29,350 nucleotides of DNA from CAZDSS01 sp964508185 (GTDB taxonomy: Bacteria; Pseudomonadota; Alphaproteobacteria; Sphingomonadales; Govanellaceae): contig CAZDSS010000025.1 in NCBI GenBank assembly GCA_964508185.1, positions 1 through 29,350 on the forward strand, written 5' to 3'. Below are positions 13,439 through 20,585 of this stretch, one piece after another (positions within the stretch are counted from its first letter, which is position 1; every line of letters starts with the position of its first letter). Below the pieces are notes generated by a model, which made no database searches, was not told the origin of the DNA, and saw nothing but the letters and a program-made list of their open reading frames with translations. The position numbers and the translations under genes are program-made.

Positions 13439-16225
13439 CTAGTGCGCCTCGTCCCAGTGGTCGCCGACGCCGCATTCGACGATGAGCGGCACGTCCATCC
13501 TCAACACCGGCTCCGTCGCCGTCTCCATGACGGCGCGGATCACCGGGATCGTGCGCTCGACCTCGTCCTCCGGCACCTCGAACACCAGTTCGTCATGGAC
13601 TTGCAGGAGCATGCGGGCGTTCAGGCCCTCCTCCTTCAGGCGGCGGTCCATGCGGATCATCGCGCGGCGGATGATGTCGGCGGCGCTGCCCTGGATCGGG
13701 GCGTTGATCGCCGCGCGCTCGCCGAAGCCGCGAAGGCCGGGGCTCTTGTCGTTGATGCTCGGCACATGGACGCGGCGGCCGAACAGGGTCTTCACGAAGC
13801 CATGCTCGCGGCAATAGGCCTTGGTGCGGTCCATGTAGTCGCGGATGCCGGGGAAGCGCTCGAAATAGCTCTGGATGTAGCTTTGCGCCTCGCGCTGGGG
13901 CACGCCCAGCTGGCGGGCGAGGCCGAAGCTCGAAATGCCGTAGATGATGCCGAAATTGATCGCCTTGGCCTGGCGGCGGACCATCGGGTCCATGCCTTCA
14001 AGGGGCACGCCGAAGACCTGGCTTGCGGTCATGGCATGAATGTCGATGCCCGCGGCGAAGGCCTCCTTGAGGCTGTCGATGTCGGCGATATGGGCAAGGA
14101 TCCGGAGCTCGATCTGGCTGTAGTCGGCGGCAACCAGCTTGCATCCCCTCTCGGCCACGAAGGCGCAGCGGATCTTGCGCCCTTCCTCGGTGCGGATCGG
14201 GATGTTCTGCAGGTTGGGGTCGGTGGAGGCAAGCCGCCCGGTGGTGGTGGCGGCCAGCGAATAGCAGGTATGGATCCGTCCGGTGCGTTCGTTGATCTCC
14301 GCCTGCAGGGCGTCGGTATAGGTGCTCTTGAGCTTGGCGAGCTGGCGATAGTCGAGGACGCGGGCAGGCAGCGCATGACCATCGGCCGCGAGGGCTTCGA
14401 GCACGTCGGCGTTCGTTGTATATGCCCCGGTCTTGCCCTTCTTGCCGCCCGGAAGCTTCATCTCGTCGAACAGGATCTCGCCCAGCTGCCGCGGCGAATT
14501 GACATTGAAGGGGCGGCCGGCAAGCTCGTGGATCTCCGCCTCGATCGCCGCCATGCGGGTCGCGAATTCGTTGGACAGCCGGGCGAGCGCCTCGCGGTCC
14601 ACCTTGATGCCGCGCCGCTCCATGTCGGCGAGCACGCGGGCCATGGGGCGCTCCAGCGTTTCGTAGACCGTGACCATGTGCTCCGCCGCAAGCTGCGGCT
14701 TGAGCAGGCGATGAAGCCGGAAGGTGAGGTCGGCGTCCTCTCCCGAATAGGCGGTCGCCTTGTCGAGCGGCACGCGGTCGAAGGTCACCTGGGCCTGGCC
14801 GGTTCCCGCCACCTCCTTGAAGGAGATGGGCTTGTGATCGAGATGCCGCTCCGAAAGCTCGTCCATGCCGTGGCCGTGCAGCCCGCCCGCCAGCACGTAG
14901 GAGATCAGCATGGTGTCGTCATAGGGAGTGATCTCGACGCCATACTGCTTGAGGATGAGCAGGTCGTACTTGATGTTGTGCCCGATCTTCAGCACCGCCG
15001 GATCGGCGAGCAGGGGGCGCAGCCGGTCGAGCACCAGATCGCGGGGAAGCTGTTCGGGAATTCCGGCGCCGCCTTCGAAATCGAGGCCGCCGTCCCCGGG
15101 CGCGCGATGGCCGACCGGGATGTAGCAGGCTTCCCCCGGCGCAACCGCAAGGGAGATCCCCACAAGCTCCGCGCGCATGCCGTTGAGCGACGTGGTCTCT
15201 GTATCGATCGCGACCTGCCCCTCGGCGCGCGCCTTCGCGATCCAGGCGTCCAGCCGTTCGACGCGCGTCACCATCTCGTATTCGGCGGGCTTGTCGCGCA
15301 GCGACGCCATCTCTTCCGCCGCATGCTGGCCGAATTCCTCGCCGACCTTCGAGAGAAGCCTCGTGCGCAGGTTCTTGAAGCCCTGGGCGTCGAAGAAGGC
15401 AAGAAGCGGCTCGGGCGCGACGGGCCGCAGCGCGAGATCGTCGATGGTGACGGGAAGCGGCACGTTGCGGTCGAGGGTCACGAGCTTCAGGCTGATGCGT
15501 GCGAGATCCGCATGCGCCAGCAGATTTTCCCGCCGCTTCGGCTGCTTGATCTCGTGGGCGCGGGCGAGCAGTTCCTCTAGGCTCCCGTATTCGGCGATGA
15601 GCTGGCCCGCGGTCTTGATGCCGATGCCCGGCACGCCCGGCACGTTGTCGATGGAATCCCCCGCAAGGGCCTGGACGTCCACCACCCGCTCGGGCCCGAC
15701 GCCGAACTTCTCGATGACGTCGGCAATGCCGGAGCGGCGGTTCTTCATGGTGTCCAGCAGGGTCACCCGCTGGCTCACGATCTGCATCAGGTCCTTGTCG
15801 GACGAGACGATGGTGACGTCGAAATTGCGCGCAGCCGCCTTGTCGGCGAGGGTCGCGATGATGTCGTCCGCCTCGTACCCGTCCATTTCGAGGACGGGCA
15901 GGTTGAACGCTTCGACCGCCTCGCGGATCAGCGGGAATTGCGGGATCAGATCCTCGGGCGCCGGCGGGCGGTGCGCCTTGTAGGCGTCATAGATGTCGTT
16001 GCGGAAGCTTTTCGGCCCCTTGTCGAAGACCACCGCGAAATGGGTCGGCCGGTCGGCCTCGCGGCTGTCCTCGAGAAGCTTGTACAGCATGGCGCAGAAG
16101 CCGTAGACCGCATTGACCGGCGTTCCGTCCGGCCGGGTCAGCGGCGGCAGCGCGTGGAAGGCGCGAAAGATGTAGCTCGATCCGTCGACGAGATAGAGGT
16201 GGTCGTTCTGGAGAGCTTCACTCAC
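13439..16225 (-). CDS. polA: DNA polymerase I
   Basis: A 928-aa three-domain DNA polymerase I for Okazaki-fragment processing and repair. The 5' nuclease domain (about 1-290) begins LYLVDGSSYIFRAFHAL. The 3'-5' exonuclease domain (about 330-520) keeps its catalytic acids in IDTETT (near 341), GHNIKYDLL and AYSGEDADLT, so proofreading should be active. The polymerase domain has motif A ADYSQIELR (near 699), motif B RRQAKAINFGIIYG (near 752) and motif C QVHDELVFE (near 876). It starts with GTG at 16225, inside the four-base overlap GTGA with the stop of the zinc-finger gene, which implies coupled translation. A GGAAGG lies about 12 nt upstream. It converges on the TonB-receptor gene. Confidence 0.98.
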   Translation of the reverse strand: MSEALQNDHLYLVDGSSYIFRAFHALPPLTRPDGTPVNAVYGFCAMLYKLLEDSREADRPTHFAVVFDKGPKSFRNDIYDAYKAHRPPAPEDLIPQFPLIREAVEAFNLPVLEMDGYEADDIIATLADKAAARNFDVTIVSSDKDLMQIVSQRVTLLDTMKNRRSGIADVIEKFGVGPERVVDVQALAGDSIDNVPGVPGIGIKTAGQLIAEYGSLEELLARAHEIKQPKRRENLLAHADLARISLKLVTLDRNVPLPVTIDDLALRPVAPEPLLAFFDAQGFKNLRTRLLSKVGEEFGQHAAEEMASLRDKPAEYEMVTRVERLDAWIAKARAEGQVAIDTETTSLNGMRAELVGISLAVAPGEACYIPVGHRAPGDGGLDFEGGAGIPEQLPRDLVLDRLRPLLADPAVLKIGHNIKYDLLILKQYGVEITPYDDTMLISYVLAGGLHGHGMDELSERHLDHKPISFKEVAGTGQAQVTFDRVPLDKATAYSGEDADLTFRLHRLLKPQLAAEHMVTVYETLERPMARVLADMERRGIKVDREALARLSNEFATRMAAIEAEIHELAGRPFNVNSPRQLGEILFDEMKLPGGKKGKTGAYTTNADVLEALAADGHALPARVLDYRQLAKLKSTYTDALQAEINERTGRIHTCYSLAATTTGRLASTDPNLQNIPIRTEEGRKIRCAFVAERGCKLVAADYSQIELRILAHIADIDSLKEAFAAGIDIHAMTASQVFGVPLEGMDPMVRRQAKAINFGIIYGISSFGLARQLGVPQREAQSYIQSYFERFPGIRDYMDRTKAYCREHGFVKTLFGRRVHVPSINDKSPGLRGFGERAAINAPIQGSAADIIRRAMIRMDRRLKEEGLNARMLLQVHDELVFEVPEDEVERTIPVIRAVMETATEPVLRMDVPLIVECGVGDHWDEAH

Positions 16226-16413
16226 GCGTGCTTGTGGCCTTCCTGCCCGGCTTTTTCATCGAGAATGAACAGGCGGTCGCAATAGGGGCATTCCACCTGA
16301 CTGTCCTCGCCCATGTTGAGATAGACGCGCGGATGGCCAAGGGCGCCTTCGCCGCCGTCGCAGGACAGGTGACGCGACTGGACATAGATCTTTTCGGGCG
16401 CTTCAATGACCAT
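16222..16413 (-). CDS. CHCC-type zinc-finger domain protein (zf-CHCC / NDUFS6-like)
   Basis: A 63-aa protein with the zf-CHCC pattern: Cys in HLSCDGGEGALGHPRVYL, His in LGHP, then CPYCDRLFIL, giving C-x(n)-H-x(n)-C-x2-C. Small alphaproteobacterial proteins of this type are related to the NDUFS6/13-kDa accessory subunit of complex I; the function of free-standing members is not established. The frame stays open to 16584, but that extension looks like non-coding composition. The ATG at 16413 (MVIEAPEKIYV) matches the family N-terminus. The stop TGA overlaps the polA GTG start. A 139-nt divergent region separates it from the ABC ATPase gene and should hold its promoter. Confidence 0.9.
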   Translation of the reverse strand: MVIEAPEKIYVQSRHLSCDGGEGALGHPRVYLNMGEDSQVECPYCDRLFILDEKAGQEGHKHA

Positions 16414-16511
16414 TTCGGAACCCTTGTCTGTTACCGGCACGCAACTTCGCAAGCTGGGGATATTGACCGGCTCGACTGCCGGATGATACCGATTGAGCCC
16501 ATATAACCAAT

Positions 16512-16526
16512 CGTGCGCTCCGCACG
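16512..16526. repeat. Small hairpin in the divergent zf-CHCC / ABC ATPase promoter region
   Basis: CGTGCG-CTC-CGCACG gives a perfect 6-bp stem with a 3-nt loop, 27 nt before the ABC ATPase ATG and 99 nt before the zinc-finger ATG on the other strand. It may be an operator or a leader hairpin. No T-run follows. Confidence 0.4.
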
Positions 16527-16552
16527 CAAGCCGGAACGAAAAAGTGAGTGAC

Positions 16553-17527
16553 ATGGCCCTGTCTCCGACCCGCGCGGCGGACACGACCGCCGCGAATCCG
16601 CAGTATGCGATCGAGGTGCGCGGGCTGAAGAAGACCTACAAGGGCGAGAAGGGCGAGCCGGACAAGGAGGCGCTAAAGGGAATCGACCTGCTGATCCCGC
16701 GCGGCTCCATCTTCGGCCTTCTGGGCCCCAATGGCGCCGGAAAATCCACCTGCATCAACATTCTTGCGGGCCTCGTGCGCAAGACCGCGGGCACGGCCCG
16801 CATCTGGGGCTTCGACATCGACCGCAATCCGCGGAACGCCAAGGTCTCCATCGGCATCGTGCCGCAGGAGATCTATTTCGACGCCTTCTTCACCCCGCGG
16901 GAGATGATGGAGCTGCAGGCCGGGCTCTACGGCGTGCCGCCCGAGGAGCGCCGGACCGAGGAGATTCTCGCCGCCGTCCATCTGCTCGACAAGGCGGACG
17001 CCTATTCCCGCACCTTGTCCGGCGGCATGAAGCGGCGGCTTCTCGTCGCCAAGGCCATGGTGCACAACCCGCCCATCCTCGTGCTCGACGAGCCCACGGC
17101 GGGGGTCGACGTGGAACTTCGCCAGCAGCTTTGGGACTATGTGCGCGAGCTCAATGCGCGGGGCGTGACCATCGTGCTCACCACCCACTATCTCGAGGAA
17201 GCGGAGGAGCTCTGCGACGAGATCGCCATCATCAACCATGGCGAGGTGGTGGCGGCCGAGCCCACCCGCAAGCTTCTCTCGCGGGTGGACGAGAAGGTGG
17301 TGGTGGTGGAATTCCGCGAGCCGCTTGCGGGGCCAATGCCGGATCTCGCTCCCTTCCGGGTGGCGCCGCGCGATGACCGCACGATCGCCGTAAGCTACGC
17401 GCCGGGAAGCGGCGACGTGATGGCGATCCTCGACCGGCTGCGGGCCGCGGGGCTCGAGATCGCGGACGTCACCACCGAGCAGAGCGACCTCGAGGACATT
17501 TTCCTGCAGCTCACGCGCAAGGCGTAA
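16553..17527 (+). CDS. ABC-2-type exporter ATP-binding protein, no adjacent permease
   Basis: A 324-aa ABC ATPase of the export (ABC-2, YadG/drug-exporter-like) class. It has Walker A GLLGPNGAGKST, the Q-loop VPQEIYFD, signature LSGGMKRRLL, Walker B ILVLDEPTAGVD and H-loop TTHYLEEAEEL. A C-terminal regulatory domain of about 90 residues follows (LEDIFLQLTRKA at the end). An ABC-2 permease normally lies beside such genes, but the next gene, 16 nt on, is nadB. The membrane partner must be elsewhere. ATG 16553 is preferred. An in-frame GTG three codons upstream (16544) is also possible, and the ribosome site is weak for both. The substrate is unknown. Confidence 0.93.
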   Translation: MALSPTRAADTTAANPQYAIEVRGLKKTYKGEKGEPDKEALKGIDLLIPRGSIFGLLGPNGAGKSTCINILAGLVRKTAGTARIWGFDIDRNPRNAKVSIGIVPQEIYFDAFFTPREMMELQAGLYGVPPEERRTEEILAAVHLLDKADAYSRTLSGGMKRRLLVAKAMVHNPPILVLDEPTAGVDVELRQQLWDYVRELNARGVTIVLTTHYLEEAEELCDEIAIINHGEVVAAEPTRKLLSRVDEKVVVVEFREPLAGPMPDLAPFRVAPRDDRTIAVSYAPGSGDVMAILDRLRAAGLEIADVTTEQSDLEDIFLQLTRKA

Positions 17528-17543
17528 CAAGGGACCAACCGAA

Positions 17544-19145
17544 GTGGGCAAGAGCTACGAATTCGACGTGCTGGTGATCGGCAGTGGCGCGGCGGGGCTG
17601 ACGCTCGCCCTGCGCATGGCGCCGACGGCGCGGATCGCCGTCATCTCCAAGGGGCCGATCAGCGCGGGCAGCACGCTCTGGGCCCAGGGCGGGATCGCCG
17701 CCGTGCTCCATGACCGGGACTCGATCGAATCCCACGTGCAGGACACGCTGGTTGCGGGCGCGGGCCTTTGCAACGAGGACAGCGTCCGCTTCGTGGTGGA
17801 GCACAGCCGCGAATCCATCGAATGGCTGATCGAACAGGGCGTGCCCTTCAGCCACCGCGAGCCGCCCCATGACCCGACGGAGCTCCATCTCACCATGGAG
17901 GGCGGCCACAGCCATCGCCGCATCGTCCATGTGGCCGACGCCACGGGCCGCGCCGTCCAGAACACGCTGGAAGCGCGGGTGCGCACCCATCCCAACGTGC
18001 GCCTTTTCGAGAACCACATGGCCGTCGATCTCGTGACCGAGGGCGCGGGCGACGACCGGCGCTGCATCGGCGCCTATATCTACAACAACCGCCGCCACCG
18101 GGTGGACCTGTTCCGCGCCAAGGCGACGGTGCTGGCGACCGGCGGCGCGAGCCGCGTCTATCTCTATACGAGCAATCCCGACGGCTCCACGGGCGACGGC
18201 ATCGCCATGGCCTGGCGCGCGGGCTGCCGGGTCGGGAACATGGAATTCAACCAGTTTCATCCCACCGTCCTCTATCACAGTCAGGAGCGCACCTTCCTCA
18301 TCAGCGAGGCGCTCCGCGGCGAGGGGGCCAAGCTCAAGCTGCCCGACGGCTCCACCTTCATGGAGCGGTTCGACCCCCGGGCGGAGCTCGCTCCCCGCGA
18401 CGTTGTCGCCCGCGCCATCGACCACGAGATGAAGCGGCTCGGCTCGCAATGCGTCTATCTGGACATCAGCCACCAGCCGGCCGACTTCATCATGAGCCAT
18501 TTCCCCACGATCTATGACCGCTGCCTGAAGCTTGGCTTCGACATCACCAGGGAGCCGATCCCGGTGGTGCCGGCGGCGCACTATACCTGCGGCGGGGTGG
18601 TGACCGACCTCAACGGGAGGACGGACCTTCCCGGCCTTTACGCCATCGGCGAGACGGCCCATACGGGCCTTCATGGCGCGAACCGCATGGCGTCCAATTC
18701 CCTTCTCGAATGTCTGGTCTTCGGCGCCTCGGCGGCCGAGGACATCACGGCCCATCTGGGCGAGCTGCCGCCGCCGCCCGAGGCTGCGCCGTGGGACGAA
18801 AGCCGGGTCACCGACTCGGACGAGGAAGTGGTCGTTTCCCACAACTGGAACGAGCTCCGCCACTTCATGTGGGACTATGTGGGGATCGTGCGCACGGACA
18901 AGCGCCTGCAGCGGGCGCTCCGCCGGGTGGAGCTGCTGGCGACCGAGATCCGCGAATACTATTCGAATTTCCGGGTGACCAAGAACCTGCTGGAGCTGCG
19001 CAACCTCGTGACCGTCGCCGAACTCATCGTGCGCTCGGCCATGAGCCGCAAGGAAAGCCGCGGGCTCCATTACACGACGGATTATCCGGACCTCCTGCCG
19101 GGCAAGCCGCAGGATACGATCCTGACGCCGAAACGGGACGTCTGA
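17544..19145 (+). CDS. nadB: L-aspartate oxidase
   Basis: NadB oxidises L-aspartate to iminoaspartate with FAD, the first step of de novo NAD synthesis; quinolinate synthase NadA uses the product. The 533-aa protein has the N-terminal FAD site DVLVIGSGAAGLTLALRMA and the segments STLWAQGGIAAVL, HSHRRIVHVADATGR, TGGASRVYLYTSNPDGSTGDGIAMA and MEFNQFHPT. It also has GEGAKLKLPDG, HYTCGGVVTDLNGRT and GLHGANRMASNSLLECLVFG, all hallmark NadB regions. A C-terminal helical domain follows. The start is GTG at 17544, with AAGGGA about 9 nt upstream. The gene is 16 nt behind the ABC ATPase stop. nadA and nadC are not in the window. The stop is 3 nt from the convergent DUF2794 stop, leaving no room for a terminator. 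Confidence 0.97.
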   Translation: MGKSYEFDVLVIGSGAAGLTLALRMAPTARIAVISKGPISAGSTLWAQGGIAAVLHDRDSIESHVQDTLVAGAGLCNEDSVRFVVEHSRESIEWLIEQGVPFSHREPPHDPTELHLTMEGGHSHRRIVHVADATGRAVQNTLEARVRTHPNVRLFENHMAVDLVTEGAGDDRRCIGAYIYNNRRHRVDLFRAKATVLATGGASRVYLYTSNPDGSTGDGIAMAWRAGCRVGNMEFNQFHPTVLYHSQERTFLISEALRGEGAKLKLPDGSTFMERFDPRAELAPRDVVARAIDHEMKRLGSQCVYLDISHQPADFIMSHFPTIYDRCLKLGFDITREPIPVVPAAHYTCGGVVTDLNGRTDLPGLYAIGETAHTGLHGANRMASNSLLECLVFGASAAEDITAHLGELPPPPEAAPWDESRVTDSDEEVVVSHNWNELRHFMWDYVGIVRTDKRLQRALRRVELLATEIREYYSNFRVTKNLLELRNLVTVAELIVRSAMSRKESRGLHYTTDYPDLLPGKPQDTILTPKRDV

Positions 19146-19148
19146 CCC

Positions 19149-19505
19149 CTAATTGTCCACGAGCTTGATGAGCTTGCGCTCGAAGATATGGAGCGCGGAC
19201 GACAGGTCATGTCCGCGCTTCAGGATCTGCCCGCCCATGCCGTAGACCGTGTACATGCCCTGACGGCGGGCGAGCTTCGGGCATTTCACGATGCGGTACA
19301 GGGGCATCTCGCTCGCCCGGCGGAAGATGGAGAACACCGCCTGGTCGCGGGTCATGTCGATGGCGTAATCGCGCCATTCGCCGGCTGCCACCATGCGTCC
19401 ATAGACGTTCAGGATTTTCGTGAGCTCCCCGCGGTCGAAGAAGACCGCGGAGGTGGGGTGAAGCTGGGCCGTTGCGGAAAAGTCGCCGATGATGGTGTTG
19501 GTCAT
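19149..19505 (-). CDS. DUF2794 family protein
   Basis: A 118-aa cytosolic protein of DUF2794, a conserved alphaproteobacterial family without known function. Recognisable core: VFFDRGELTKILNVYGRMVAAGEWRDYAIDM, AVFSIFRRASEMPLYRIVK, then ARRQGMYTVYGMGGQILKRG and a C-terminal helix. The start at ATG 19505 has GAGGCGG directly upstream. The frame extends 19 codons further, but with no better start. It lies 93 nt downstream of the O-methyltransferase gene on the same strand and may share its transcript. The ribosome site is complementary to a stretch just after the O-methyltransferase stop. Confidence 0.9.
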   Translation of the reverse strand: MTNTIIGDFSATAQLHPTSAVFFDRGELTKILNVYGRMVAAGEWRDYAIDMTRDQAVFSIFRRASEMPLYRIVKCPKLARRQGMYTVYGMGGQILKRGHDLSSALHIFERKLIKLVDN

Positions 19506-19506
19506 C

Positions 19507-19597
19507 CCGCCTCGCTGCTCGCCGGTTCCTGCAATTCTGCCCCTTCGCGATTGCAAAGACAAGCCGAGGGGCGAATTCGTGACGGCGGGCGAGGCGG
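19507..19597 (-). repeat. Inverted repeat covering the DUF2794 ribosome site
   Basis: In the minus-strand transcript, CCGCCTCGC (19597-19589), just past the O-methyltransferase stop, is perfectly complementary to GCGAGGCGG (19515-19507), one base before the DUF2794 ATG and containing its Shine-Dalgarno. Pairing the 9-bp arms across a 73-nt loop would hide the ribosome site. Chance occurrence is possible in GC-rich DNA. Confidence 0.45.
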
Positions 19598-19598
19598 T

Positions 19599-20255
19599 CT
19601 AGAGCTTCACGGCGAGGGCCAGTCCGTCGCCGATGGCGGTGAGGCAGCGCGCGGCCCTGGTATCGCCCGCGATCTTCCGGTTGAGGGCGCGGATCGCCTC
19701 GGTCGCAAGGTCCCCGGCCGCGGGATCGGCCACCTTGCCGCCCCACAGCACGTTGTCCAGCATGATGATGCCGCCCGGCCGCAGGAGGGACAGCGCGCCC
19801 TCGTAATAGACGTCGTAATTCTCCTTGTCGGCGTCGATGAAGCAGATGTCGAAGGCCTCGCCCGCCGCGATCAGCTCGTTGATGCTGTCCGCCGCCGGGC
19901 GCAGTTGAAGATCGATGCGGCCGGCGACACCCGCTTCTTCCCAGTAGCGGCGTGCGATCGCCGTCCATTCCGCGCTGACGTCGCAGGCGACGATGCGGGC
20001 ATCCTCCGGCATCGCGAAGGCCATGGCGAGACTGCTGTAGCCGGTGAAGACGCCGATCTCCAGATAGCGCCGCGCCCGGGTCGCCCGGGCGAGGAGCTGC
20101 ATGAAGGCCGCCTGCTCCCACGAGATCAGCATTTGCGGGGCATCGGTCGCCGACTCGGTCTTGGCGCGAAGGCGCTGAAGGATCGCGGGCTCGGCCGGAT
20201 TATGGGCCGCAAGATAGTGCCGGAGGATGGGGCCGAGTTCGATGGATTCACTCAT
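19599..20255 (-). CDS. SAM-dependent O-methyltransferase (caffeoyl-CoA/catechol OMT type)
   Basis: A 218-aa class I methyltransferase of the Methyltransf_3 family, cation-dependent enzymes that methylate hydroxyls of catechol-like substrates. It has the SAM-binding motif LEIGVFTGYSSLAMA (about 65-79), an acidic strand end IVACDVS, the metal-binding region FIDADKENY (about 138-146), and LDNVLWGGKV (about 167-176), followed by the C-terminal DGLALAVK strand. Length and motif order match the bacterial family. The natural substrate is not predictable. The ATG at 20255 has AGGAG 7 nt upstream. The gene is divergent from the Gld-like ABC operon across 330 nt containing a large hairpin. Confidence 0.94.
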   Translation of the reverse strand: MSESIELGPILRHYLAAHNPAEPAILQRLRAKTESATDAPQMLISWEQAAFMQLLARATRARRYLEIGVFTGYSSLAMAFAMPEDARIVACDVSAEWTAIARRYWEEAGVAGRIDLQLRPAADSINELIAAGEAFDICFIDADKENYDVYYEGALSLLRPGGIIMLDNVLWGGKVADPAAGDLATEAIRALNRKIAGDTRAARCLTAIGDGLALAVKL

Positions 20256-20336
20256 GCGAAACTCCTGTAACCCGCTGAATCGCGCGAGTTTTTTCCTGTC
20301 ACAAAACGGCCCGATTCCGGACCAATTACAGCCTTA

Positions 20337-20366
20337 ATGATAGGACAAAGTACATATACCAACCAA
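20337..20366 (-). promoter_or_regulatory. Candidate promoter of the O-methyltransferase gene
   Basis: On the minus strand, TTGGTT (20366-20361), 18 nt and TATCAT (20342-20337) form a -35/-10 pair. The -10 matches 5 of 6 consensus bases, the -35 only the TTG. It lies in the most AT-rich part of the region and would give a leader of about 75 nt. The large hairpin abuts the -35. Confidence 0.35.
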
Positions 20367-20432
20367 GTCCGGTTACCGCGTCGGAGCAGACAGCCCCACT
20401 CCCCCCCAGCCCACTCCGAGCGGTGACCGGAC
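20367..20432. repeat. Long hairpin with a G-quadruplex motif in its loop
   Basis: The arms GTCCGGTTACCGCGTCGGAG (20367-20386) and CTCCGAGCGGTGACCGGAC (20414-20432) pair over 19 positions with one bulged G and one wobble-type pair. The 27-nt loop reads on the minus strand as GGG-CT-GGGGGGG-AGT-GGGG (20412-20394), satisfying G3+N1-7 four times. Neither side has a T-run, so it is not an ordinary terminator. Confidence 0.8.
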
Positions 20433-20475
20433 CACCCCCTCTCCCTTTCTCTTCCCGCGCAGGTTTAACAATTTT

Positions 20476-20491
20476 CCGCAAGCTCTTGCGG
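20476..20491. promoter_or_regulatory. Operator-like near-palindrome upstream of the Gld-like ABC operon
   Basis: CCGCAAG-CT-CTTGCGG has perfect 7-bp arms with a 2-nt centre. It lies about 95 nt before the ABC ATPase ATG. A weak -35/-10 pair (TTGCGG, 17 nt, TAACAC at 20509-20514) begins inside it, so a bound protein would block that promoter. Too short for a terminator loop. Confidence 0.4.
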
Positions 20492-20585
20492 CCTTGAAGC
20501 GCTTTCAGTAACACTTAGCCGCGCAAGTTTTGCCGGCCCCATTCCCTTCAGCCGGTCCGATCCCTGTCCTGGAGAGAACATACGG

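Larger units (their letters stand above)
20256..20585. other. 330-nt intergenic region between O-methyltransferase and Gld-like operon
   Basis: I see no gene here. It holds, in order: an AT-rich stretch (about 20320-20365) with a possible minus-strand promoter (20337-20366); a 19-20-bp hairpin with a C-rich loop (20367-20432); a pyrimidine-rich plus-strand tract (about 20433-20458); a 16-bp near-palindrome (20476-20491); and the ribosome site GGAGAG (20570-20575) of the ABC ATPase. A small RNA spanning the hairpin is possible but unproven. Confidence 0.6.

Noticed and set aside
13442..15580. A 712-codon plus-strand open frame opposite polA.
   Set aside because: polA is unmistakable on the other strand. 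The plus frame shows no domain and has shadow-frame composition.
17511..19070. A 519-codon minus-strand open frame opposite nadB.
   Set aside because: nadB motifs span the whole interval on the plus strand; the antisense frame has no recognisable motif.
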